NCBI GenBank assembly: GCA_015501055.1
Contig: JADNYV010000016.1
Coordinates: 248,001-312,000, forward strand
Direction of reading: 5' to 3'
Length of the DNA stretch: 64,000 nt
Origin: Mucidula mucida
Lineage: Eukaryota; Basidiomycota; Agaricomycetes; Agaricales; Physalacriaceae
Part shown: positions 55,758-64,000 of the stretch, piece by piece
How the letters are laid out: the number at the start of each line of letters is the position of its first letter
Position numbering within the stretch: position 1 is the stretch's first letter
Program-made: the position numbers and the translations under genes
Notes under the pieces: model-generated
Databases searched by the model: none
What the model was told of the DNA's origin: nothing
What the model saw: the letters and a program-made list of their open reading frames with translations, nothing else

Positions 55758-56115
55758 CTATCGCTCGTTCCCCCGCCTTTTCGCCATTTGTACAGTCAAG
55801 TTGTCAATGTACATTTGCAGAGTAGAATTGTTGGACGTCAGCTTGTCGACCTCCTTCTGCACAGATTGCACGCGATTGTACAAGGCTGAATTCTAGTCAG
55901 CACGTAACGGAAGACTTGGAATCCACAACCCACTCCGGAGGTCGTCCTGGGACGCAGCAATCTCTCTATTCGATGTGAACATGATGTCTACAGTAATAAC
56001 ACAAAACCTACTTGAGCAGCTGCTCCTTCCTCAGTGCATCTTTGATAAGGTCTCCCGCCTGTGGGGCAGGCTCCCAGCCAGAGCCGGCCGCCTCGTCAAA
56101 GCCCGAAAACGACAT
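55758..56115 (-). CDS. Short coiled-coil (SCOC/DUF2205) protein
   Basis: A small three-exon gene: 56115-56012, 55965-55934 and 55885-55758, introns 46 and 48 bases, exactly 88 codons including TAG. The N-terminus MSFSGFDEAAGSGWEP is short and disordered. The C-terminal half is a coiled coil matching SCOC: LYNRVQSVQKEVDKLTSNNS then TLQMYIDNLTVQMAKR. SCOC proteins bind Arl1/Arl3-type GTPases at the Golgi and act in vesicle traffic and autophagy; that role here is by homology. The exons are too short to show as single ORFs. The gene is head-to-head with RPN13 (77 bases between start codons) and lies just upstream of PET127. Confidence 0.85.
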
Positions 56116-56192
56116 GAATGATGGGACGAAAGTAGGCAAGCGGAGTTTGAAACGAGGTGACGCGTCGTCATCTTCTACCACCAACGTCCACT
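56116..56192. promoter_or_regulatory. 77-base divergent promoter, SCOC / RPN13
   Basis: Start codons 77 bases apart on opposite strands. No known proteasome-element (PACE, GGTGGCAAA) was found in it. Confidence 0.45.
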
Positions 56193-57219
56193 ATGGGAGA
56201 CACTTTACTCGCGTTTAAAGCAGGCCGCGCTCTCCGACGGGAGGGCACAAACTTTGTAGATCCCGTCGCGACAAAAGGCGCCATCATGATTGTTAACGGC
56301 GAAGATGGACTCTTGCATTTCATGTGGAAAAACAGAATCAACAATATTGTCGAAGAGGTCGGCTGTTCTCGTCATTCCATGCTCTGTTGCTCAAAGTGGC
56401 GCTATATAGGACCTTATTCTCTTCCCGACTGACGCCACGTTTGTCAAGGCGTCGGGACGTACGTATGTCCTCAAGTTCTCGTCATCCGATCAGAGGCACT
56501 TTGTGAGCGACACCGTACATTTTCTCGCCGTGTCACTAACCGTCCATAGTTCTGGATGCAAGATGCCTCGTCGGCTCGCGACGATGAGTTCGTCAGCAAC
56601 ATCAACGGATACCTCGAGGATCCCGAGTTTACTCCCAACTGGCCGTCTACATCCTCGGCCGGTGCATCCACCTCTGCACAGGGTGCTTCTTCGTATGTCA
56701 TTTCATTCTGACTGTCTTGCAGTACTCATCCTATCCAGGTCCAACTTCCAAGCCACGCCCGAACAAATCGAACAGCTATCCTCTCTCTTGAACCAAATGG
56801 CTGGAAGCAATCAAGGCGGAGGTATTCCTGAAATGTCTCTTTCCGACATCCTCACGCCTGCCAACATTACGCCGTTATTCACGAGTCACCCCCAATTGAT
56901 ACCCACTCTATTTCCTTATTTGCCGCCGGATCTACCTTCCCCTCCATCCCAGGAAGCTGTAGAGCGAATCGTCAAGTATGATAATCTTCTTCTTACTCAA
57001 GCAGCTTGTTAACAACGTATTGGCAGCTCTCCCCAGTTCCGCGCCGCAGTCACAAACTTTGACCAGGCATTGCGAACTGGTCTTTTGGGTGGTTTAGTGC
57101 GGGGTTTAGGCCTGCCAGAAGAGGCAGGCACTGGTATTGGTCCCTTCTTACGGGCTGTACAAGAGCAGGCGGATAGAGAGAATGCCAACTCTTCAGATGA
57201 TAGAATGGATACGGATTGA
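56193..57219 (+). CDS. RPN13: Proteasomal ubiquitin receptor Rpn13/ADRM1
   Basis: The start at 56193 (MGDTLLAFKAGRALRREGTN) opens the Pru domain: GAIMIVNGEDGLLHFMWKNR, DLILFPTDATFVKASGRTYV, LKFSSSDQRHF and FWMQDASSARDDEFVSNING. A Ser-rich linker and the C-terminal DEUBAD (UCH37-binding) helices follow: GIPEMSLSDILTPANITPLF, HPQLIPTLFPYLPPDLPSPP and SPQFRAAVTNFDQALRTGLL. It ends DDRMDTD at 57219. Rpn13 binds Rpn2 in the 19S base, captures ubiquitin chains through the Pru domain and, where present, recruits UCH37/Uch2. The DEUBAD domain is present here, unlike budding yeast Rpn13, so a UCH37 partner is expected in this genome. Its stop codon is 24 bases from that of the convergent NCS1 gene. 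Confidence 0.94.
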
Positions 57220-57243
57220 TATTGTTCTTTGAAATCTACATGG

Positions 57244-59241
57244 TTATCGTCTAAAGACACGTATCTCTAACCATCTCAAAGGGGGGTATGTTACCCCACA
57301 GAAGAGGGCTGCGAGCTGCAGTATTGTTCAAGTCTCCATCACGCCAATAGAAAAGGAACACTGACCTCGAAGCCTACATCTGCTCCAAAATGTGGATCAA
57401 TGGCTCTGGCACTGGGACCAATGTGCCATTCCTGGTGCTGATCAAGTAATACCTAACAAGAAACTGTACGTAGAAACTTACCTGCGACATTCCTAGAATG
57501 GTCCCAACGGCTCCAAATGCACCTGCTAGGATCCCAGCGAGTCCCGGGGGAAGTCTACCGTGCTTAGCGAAGGATACAACTACTGGACAACTTCAGAGCT
57601 TACGAATGCGGCGAATCCCAACCGTCTAATGGATAGCCACCAAGTCGCCCATTCTTCCTTCTGAAAATGAAGTGCTCCTCGATGATGAGGACGACCAAGA
57701 TAGTGCACCAATACCCCATGACGGCCAACAGATTGGACAGGATTTCAGAAAAGTGGTCTCGTCCTGCTATTCCGCCAACGGTGTACACTATCCAACCGAC
57801 TGTCGTCCACACCACGCGAGGGATTCGGGCAAATGGACGGCCAAGTGCTTGGATCGACAGGCCGGCAGAGTACGTTCCGACAATGTTAAGACATCTATTA
57901 TGCAGGTCAGTAATCATTCATAGATGACGAGGCGACTTGCATCAAGGAAAGCGCACTCAGCACCAAGAGAACTTTGCCGAATCCTCCCCACGGACTCAAC
58001 ACTTGAGAGAGGAAGAGACCAATGTTACCATCGTACTCCTCAACGTAGGAGCTCTGAGTTATACTCGCCAGTGCCGAGCCCAGGATCTGCGTAAATAGCG
58101 ACGGGAGGAAGAAACCGAAAAACGCAAGCAAGAATCCCTTGATGACGGGAAAGTCTGCTGGAAGCCTACAGTTATAGTCCGCGGACACTGGTGCCCACTG
58201 ACAATGACAGCTCATTTTAGTATTTCCTTCCCGAATGATGTAGAGAGACCGCACTAACGCTTGCGGTTCCCCCAAACACAATCCCCCCAAATCCCAGAAC
58301 CGCACTGATGTGCGATCCACTTTCGATGGCGGGGACATCATCAAAGTGGAACCCAGCCCGTGCGCCCAAGCCCCAGTAGCATAACGCCACGAAGAGAAGC
58401 GGAATCCAGAAGTATCGCTCGCAGGAGTTAACGAGGTGATACCCGACCACACATGGGATGAAGCCGCATACGCTTACGATGACGACGCCTGCTATGACTG
58501 GGATGGAGCCGGGGTTCACGTAGGCCAGCATTTGACCCCCGAGAACGATGTTTGAGAGGCCCCAAGAGAGCCTGGCGGTGAATGAGAAAACCCCAAGTTT
58601 CAATCAAATACATCCCGTATACTTACTGCGTGAAGACGTTCAGAAGCGAGAAGATTGTTCCGCCTATGGGCCCGGCGCTAAAGCGGGCTATGACCATGGT
58701 TCTGAGGCCAGTCTTGGGGCCCAAGATGGCGATTACGGAGGCACAGGCGGACGACAATGCGCCGAAAATCGCCTCGATTATCACGGCTTGACTATGGGCA
58801 AGGCAATTGTGAGATGTGAAGACATGGTAGGGAGAGATACATGCGAAAACGAGAGGCCGAAGATGCTCTTGGACAAAATTCCAGTGATAACGCCGCCTAT
58901 GGTGAGATTAGCCGATCTAGCATCGATGTTGGTATGGGTATAATCGTGAGAGTTGAGTGGACACAGGAAGTGCTCACAGCCAAAGAAAGAAGCTGTAAAT
59001 ACTGATGAGCATCGAAGACTGGGTTGGGATGTTCGTACTTATTCCAACTGTGGTCCGTCGTCCTCTGGTCCTCTGGGATACGTTCGATGCCTTGCACTTC
59101 GATAACATCCTTCCCAAAAGAAAGTAAACGTCTGAGACGAGAAGCTCTAGAGTCCAAGTCTGTCTCTGTCTCCGCGTCGTGGACCGTTGAAACGACGTGG
59201 CCCTCCTTTTCCTTTTCTCCGATCGAGAGCCTGAGAGACAT
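57244..59241 (-). CDS. NCS1-family purine/cytosine-type permease
   Basis: The start at 59241 (MSLRLSIGEKEKEG) leads to the family motif VIEVQGIERIPEDQRTTDHS then FFLWLSANTNIATFSIGIL. Next come GPKTGLRTMVIARFSAGPIG, FSLLNVFTQLSWGLSNIVLG and GVVIVSVCGFIPCVVGYHLV. The central segments are ERYFWIPLLFVALCYWGLGA and WAPVSADYNCRLPAD, both typical of the Fcy/Fur nucleobase transporters, with about 12 membrane helices. The C-terminal exons, beyond the main ORF, give EWHIGPSARAIDPHFGADVG and LAALFCGVTYPPLRWLEIRV, stop at 57246-57244. It is a plasma-membrane proton symporter for purines, cytosine or related compounds. Residues fit the Fcy-like branch better than the Fur-like one, but the substrate is not settled. 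No frame damage seen. Confidence 0.88.
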
Positions 59242-60109
59242 AGTATGAGGAGCAAGCGAGGAAGAATGATGCCGGAGGATCCATCATAGCGCGAGAAGTG
59301 TAACTTTGAAAGCCCGTAACGGCATCTAGAAGGTTCAGGTCCGAAAGAGGGAACTGGAAGTGCCTGTAGAGTCGTCTTGAATGCATGGGGAATTGCAAGC
59401 GCGTGGCACGCGCGAAGGCCTCAATTCAAAGCCAATCGCGCCAGGAAGAAAGAGAGCTAAGAGCATGCCTTTTTTGGGCACTCGTTCTTTTTCGGATTTG
59501 TGGCCGTTCGATATCAAGGTTAGGTCGCAGGATTTAACGCCCTAGTCAAATTCTTATCTGCAGATTCCATAGGTCCGTTGTGTTCTGATATCACGAGTTA
59601 ATTATAAGGATCTGAGAATCGACTCGCGCGATGCGAATGCCGCGCTTTGACGAGCTCAAAGCTTCAACCGGAATAAGCCGCCACTCGTCACCAAAGCTCA
59701 CTGTCGCGATTCCTTTGCCGACTTTATGGGCGATATCGACGCCAACTGAATTGGAGAACACATCTGACCGCCTCACCGAGCTACGCCGTCGGGCCGCGCG
59801 ACAACACGCGTTGGCGAAATATGATAGGACGAAATAATGCACATCGTCTTTCCCTTTCACTAGTAGACGTCCTTCTCATATCATTGCATTGAATCTGATT
59901 GACTTATGTTGAGTCACTGAGCTTCTCTCAGCAACTTGAAGAACATACATGATTGTCACCAGAATTATGCTTTCGGGCCGCCACCCCCTGCTTTGGAAGT
60001 AACACCAGCCGCGATAGAACGTCAGTCGTGTGCGTGGTCGGCAAAATGGGAGACATATAACTCTAGACTGGTCGTCGTAAAACCTTAGCCTCCTCATCTA
60101 TCAACAAAT
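59242..60109. other. Intergenic region with small ORFs and repeat copy B
   Basis: A plus-strand ATG frame at 59631-59837 (ELRRRAARQHALAKYDRTK at its end) and an opposite minus frame at 59591-59860 are both open, but neither is recognised. Repeat copy B lies at 59956-60011. Confidence 0.35.
59956..60011. repeat. Short dispersed repeat, copy B
   Basis: About 56 bases similar to 25985-26039 in the same orientation (shared TTTCGGGCCGCCACCCC-like core and GAAGTAACA). It lies about 100 bases upstream of the aryl-alcohol dehydrogenase ATG. Confidence 0.6.
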
Positions 60110-61555
60110 ATGTCTTCATTGTACGAACCAGTCGGTCCTCCCGCTTCAAAGTTGGGCTATTACCGTGTGCTCTCGCCCTTGGCTGCGATCCGCGTCTCTC
60201 CCATTGTGCTCGGGGCGATGAGCATTGGCGACAAGTGGCAACAATTTGGCTTCGGAGTTATGGACAAAGATTCCAGCTCAGGCTACTCGACGCGTACTAT
60301 GACATGGGCGGAAATTTCATCGATACTGCAAGTAACTAGTGAGTCGTCTTTATCGCGTCCTTAGTCAGGATCAATCAATGCTCACGGCGTATAGTCAAAA
60401 CGGGTCATCCGAGGCGTTCATTGGAGAGTGGATGGAGAAGCGCAACAACAGAAACGAACTCGTCATTGCTACAAAGGTTTGCTCGGATTGGCTCTTAAGG
60501 CATAAAGACTTACCTTCCATCTCGCAGTACTCTTCCAATCGTGAGCGTGGAGGACCGCAGATCAGGGCCAATGAGATTGGAAATAATCTCAAAGTGCTTC
60601 ACGTCTCCGTCGCCGAGAGCCTCAAAGTTTGCGGACCAGCTACATCGACATCCTCTACGTTCACTGGTGGGACTTTGAGACCTCGGTGACGGAGATCATG
60701 AATGGCTTGCATTCTTTGGTAATGCAAGGAAAGGTCCTGTACCTCGTACGCCTCCGTTCTTTTCCACAACGAATACTGTAACAATAAATCCAGGGTATTT
60801 CGGATGCACCTGCCTGGTTCGTCTCCCAAGCCAATATGTACGCTCAAATGGCTGGAAAGACACCGTTCTCGATTTACCAGGGCCACTGGAATGTGTTGGA
60901 TCGTTCCTTCGAACGCGAAGTCATTCCAATGGCGAAGAGTTTAGGTGACAGAGCCTTTGAACAGTGTCGAAGAAACTGCTGAGATTTGTCAGGTCTGGCG
61001 TTAGCACCCTGGGACGTGTTACGCGCTGGTAAGTTGAGGACTGATGCCGAAGAGGAGGAGCGCGAAAAGTCTGGCGAGAAAGGCCGCATGTCATCTTCAC
61101 CGGACTGGAAACGAAACGACGCAGAAAAGAAGATGACGGAGGCACTAGAGAAGATTGCTGCAGAGCATGGGACGAAGAATATTCGGGCCAGTGAGTCCCA
61201 GAATAGTGATACTTTGGCCTCGCTAATGTCCGATTAGTTGCGATTGCCTACGTGATGCAGAAGGTCCCTTACGTCTTTCCCATCCTAGGCGGGCGCAAGG
61301 TCGAGCAATTGACCTCGAATATGGAGGCACTCGACATCACACTTACTCCAGAACAGTTCACTACAATTGAGAGTGTTACGCCTTTTGATGTAGGATTTCC
61401 ATTAAACATCATAGTAGGTTCCGTCACTTTATCAGGAGATATTTGTCTACATCTCATATCTTTAGGGCGACGGCAGCGCTTACAATGTTGGCATGAAGGC
61501 AGTGGCTAACTTTGTCAAGATGCCAGCAGCCAGGCCGATGACCGCAAGTGTTTAG
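60110..61555 (+). pseudogene. Aryl-alcohol dehydrogenase (AKR) with two frame slips
   Basis: The start at 60110 (MSSLYEPVGPPASKLGYYRV) leads to PIVLGAMSIGDKW, a standard AAD start. The aldo/keto reductase tetrad is readable (Asp and Tyr in LLDAYYDMGGNFIDTASNY; Lys in ELVIATK; His in SYIDILYVHWWDF), but only after two one-base slips: at about 60274 and about 60627. Both are consistent with a base lost from a short run. Downstream exons are intact: GISDAPAWFVSQANMYAQMA, FSIYQGHWNVLDRSFEREVI, LALAPWDVLRAGKL, IAIAYVMQKVPYVFPILGGR and GDGSAYNVGMKAVANFVKMP, stop at 61555. AADs reduce aryl aldehydes with NADPH in lignin-associated metabolism. The intact remainder and conserved active site argue for a very young pseudogene or for consensus errors in the sequence. 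Confidence 0.85.
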
Positions 61556-61630
61556 TGAACTCTAGTTGTCCTTCGTTAAATGAATTAGTTCCGTACCATT
61601 TTTTTGTCAGGCGTCGCGTGGCTTTCGACT
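61556..61630. other. Short 3' flank of the aryl-alcohol dehydrogenase
   Basis: No feature seen between the AAD stop codon and copy 3 of the homeodomain 5' element. Confidence 0.4.
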
Positions 61631-62031
61631 GAAGCCTTCCCCCACACGTTTTCAACTTGATAGAGAGCGTGTAAGGTAGCGGTGCAGCCTAGAAAGGTAG
61701 GCGAATAGTGACCTGGTCCGTGCGCACCATCAGCGCTATATAACGCGTGTTCGGACATCTGAACACCTCATACTTACCTTGATGGCACAAGTCCCTTCAT
61801 GTCCCGGATTTGTGGGCCGTGGAGATCCTTCATAGCACGGCGACCCTGTCCATACAGAGGGTGTCTGCGGCTTGTATAGGCTTCGGCTTATGCACCGTCT
61901 CAATATTTTCCTGTCCCACTTTGGCCACTCTGGCTGGGTGGGCCTCCTTTTTTTTGGTTGGAAGATGGTCCTAACCCTAACCCTAGGCAAGAACATGAGG
62001 ATGGAAGGAGTGCACCGATCTCAGCGCCACA
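61631..62031 (-). repeat. Homeodomain-gene 5' element, copy 3, with 5' gene fragment
   Basis: Same orientation as copy 1. It includes the telobox (61971-61987), the conserved block and splice donor, and a 40-codon start nearly the same as the triple-homeodomain protein (MSEHALYSADGAHGPGHYSP with Ala to Thr just after). It then diverges and stops before any homeodomain. It is a truncated gene copy. 62032-62146 has nothing recognised. Confidence 0.85.
61971..61987. promoter_or_regulatory. Telobox-like motif CTAACCCTAACCCTAGG
   Basis: The longest telomere-like run in the window (about 2.5 units), inside copy 3. Flanking bases CTAGGCAAG..ACATGAGGATGG are shared with copy 2, so the telomere-like run is internal to the element. 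Confidence 0.5.
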
Positions 62032-62146
62032 ATGTTCTATATATAGCTTTTTATGCTTCTGAATGACGTTTTTCTTCGGAGTCTCTAATTTTAATCTCAA
62101 GACTTGGATTTTGTCGGTATAGGCCATCAACATCTACATTGATCTC

Positions 62147-64000
62147 TTACAAACTAGCCATGCTGTATAGTACGGCTTTATCTGAGCTTTCGTCGACGAG
62201 CCTGCGAAGCCACCCGTCATTCTTCTTCAGCAAGACTTGAGGTGCATCAAACTCAACCTAAGATGTCTTTTCAGTAAATCAGGATGTGCGTAGCTGTGAA
62301 GTCCTCACGATCCGTCCACTGTCAAGTACCAGCTACCGGAATGTTAGTTGTACAGGCATGACAACTCTAAACATACTTACAATTCTGTCAAAGTCCATTA
62401 TCGTCTGTAGACGATGGGCAATCGTGAGGAGTGTCGCACCCCCCAGTTCGTTTCTCAACGACTTTTGAATTATGGTATCAGTCTTGTAATCGATCGCCGA
62501 TGTCGCTGAGGAGAGGAGATCCGTGAGCGGATTTACGAAAGACACGCTTGTTCTCACCTTCATCCAGAATCAGTAGTTTACTTCGTCGAACGATCGCGCG
62601 GGCAAGTGCAATGATTTGACGTTGGCCGACAGATAGGTTGCTACCTCCATTGGATATGAGTGTATCTAAAGTAATCCTGGCCTCGTGGTTCTCTTCTTGT
62701 AAGGCAAAGAGGCCCGAAGACCGCAATGCATCGTTCAGCACTGCGTCATCATACTGGCCGAAAGGATCCAAGTTATAACGAAGGCTACCACTGAGTAATT
62801 CGGGCTACATTGCTCCTTCAGTTCGACAGAACATATTCAAGAGAAAGGAGTACCATTTGAGGGATGATAGTCACGCTTGCACGTAGAGCATCCAGGTTAA
62901 TCGAACGAGTGGAAAGGCCGTCGTAGAAGACCTCGCCTTCTGTAACTATACACTGTAGCAAGGACAGTGTCAAGGTGCTCTTTGAAGACCAGGTTAACAT
63001 GTGAAGGCTCCTGAAGCGTATTGACAGATACCTTGCCGGATCCCGTTCGTCCCACTGTTGAAAGACACCATATCAGACACATTCAAGTTCAAATCTCTAT
63101 ACACACCAACACCAATATGTTCGCCGGACTTTACCTCGAAGGAAAGATTGTGGAGGACCTCGGGGCCATCCTGTAGTGTTCTTGTAGAGCATCCTGCTAG
63201 CGAGCGGTAGGAAACGGACCTTGCTATATCGAGCAGACAGATTCTCGACTCTCAAATCGCCACTGCTTGGCCAATACGCAGGGGGTACACCCGACGGCTG
63301 AGGCTTTGCCTCTTGTTCAGCATTGATGTAATGCAGAATACGCTCCAAGCTGCATGAGATCCCATTGAGCGCTCATGTAAAGTCTGCTTGACGCGGAACA
63401 GACCTATTCGCTACAGAGAGACTGGTCAGGCGCTATTGCGCATCGGCAAGCGATTTCAACGCACCGAGAAGTTCCAAACCGTTAAAGATACGAACCCATG
63501 TAAGAATAGAGCCACTGAAGAGCACTGACGAGTTCCAATACGAGGATCATCTGACCAGCGAGTCAACTCACTTGCTGTTGTGATAGAGAAGCCTGTATTC
63601 GACGCAACGGTATCCGATCCAGGACCATATACTAGGTAGAACGCCAGTAAACCGGTGAACAAACCGGCTAATGTCTCAGTGCGGATGCAGATCCACCTAT
63701 TCAGAGTGTAAAAGGTGAGTGACGGTTTGAGGTAATGATCTATACGCCCCAGGGACTCTTGGATCAGGAAATCTTGAGCGCCATAAGCGCGGATCGAGAC
63801 TAAGCCAAATCCTTAAGTGGTGGGGACATCTCGCGCCTCCTGAACTCACCAACTCCAGCTATCGCGGAACCGAAACTGGGCAGCGAATTGAGTACATGAA
63901 GGGCAAGGGGACTCATCGCTTACTGTCCAATGACGGGCGACCTCGCGTTGGAGGAGACTCTTTTGACAGGAAGCTGCGCTCTCATATATATCTGTCCGAG
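62147..64000 (-). CDS. ABC transporter (ABCC/MRP type), 3' part
   Basis: The gene runs off the right edge, so the 5' part is missing. Readable from the edge: a transmembrane-domain stretch ([40 protein letters not shown]), the pre-NBD element [13 protein letters not shown] and [17 protein letters not shown]2 follows: ASVTIIPQ (Q-loop region), [13 protein letters not shown], the ABC signature [20 protein letters not shown], Walker B KLLILDE joined across an intron to [14 protein letters not shown], and H-loop [17 protein letters not shown]. The C-terminal tail [20 protein letters not shown] ends at 62147. The NLDPF motif after the Q-loop is typical of ABCC full transporters (multidrug-resistance or vacuolar YBT1-like). 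The substrate is not inferable. Introns are unusually dense, and I could not place the Walker A exon (about 63000-63110) cleanly. Confidence 0.85.

Noticed and set aside
61970..61990. Telomeric repeat run as a chromosome end or misassembly boundary
   Set aside because: Only about 2.5 units, with flanks shared with copy 2 on the far side and coding sequence continuing beyond.

Overview
The window looks like nuclear DNA of a filamentous basidiomycete, most likely an Agaricomycete. Introns are short (about 45-60 bases) and numerous with GT..AG ends, genes lie on both strands about every 2 kb, and the gene set is fungal and eukaryotic (Zn2Cys6 factor, aryl-alcohol dehydrogenase, Delta12 desaturase, NCS1 permease, F-box protein). 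I see no bacterial operon structure, CRISPR array, rRNA or intact tRNA. I support 25 named or describable protein genes plus several weak or broken ones. All exon structures were inferred by eye from splice motifs, reading frame and family knowledge.

Layout. 1-3032 holds the 3' part of a PH-domain protein of the Spo71/Mug56 type. 3846-5676 is a CENP-B-type HTH protein. 5677-8934 is an unusually long stretch without a supportable gene. 8935-16603 is rich in mitochondrial functions: alternative oxidase, a Zn2Cys6 regulator read through a 6-base microexon, TOM22, the 40-kDa complex I subunit and a small basic DUF2462 protein. 16876-22536 has a DUF155 (RMD1/Sif2-like) membrane protein and the SEA/GATOR subunit Sea4/Mio. 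Two small multi-pass membrane proteins follow (22786-25083).

25084-28400 is accessory-looking: degenerate repeats, an orphan acidic ORF and a gene (27101-28147, minus) that reconstructs to 283 residues with three consecutive homeodomains. Its upstream region and first codons recur at 33959-34281 and 61631-62031. 29096-34344 contains an atypical SDR and WDR48/UAF1. 34345-46256 is gene-dense: M3 oligopeptidase, divergent casein kinase 1, Delta12 fatty acid desaturase, RabGGTase beta (Bet2) and mitochondrial MTO1. 46452-52408 holds a second copy of the SDR, an F-box protein and a frame-damaged MFS transporter. 52409-59241 is compact: PET127, a short coiled-coil (SCOC) protein, RPN13 and an NCS1 permease. 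60110-64000 has an aryl-alcohol dehydrogenase with two apparent one-base deletions and the 3' half of an ABC transporter.

How the genes relate. No biosynthetic cluster is visible. A loose theme is mitochondrial function (AOX, TOM22, NDUFA9-type subunit, MTO1, PET127). Many neighbours are head-to-head pairs with 52-273 bases between start codons, implying shared promoters. Telomere-repeat-like motifs (AACCCTAACC) lie about 150-230 bases upstream of three start codons and inside all three copies of the homeodomain 5' element. That element and the triple-homeodomain gene are the most novel items here.
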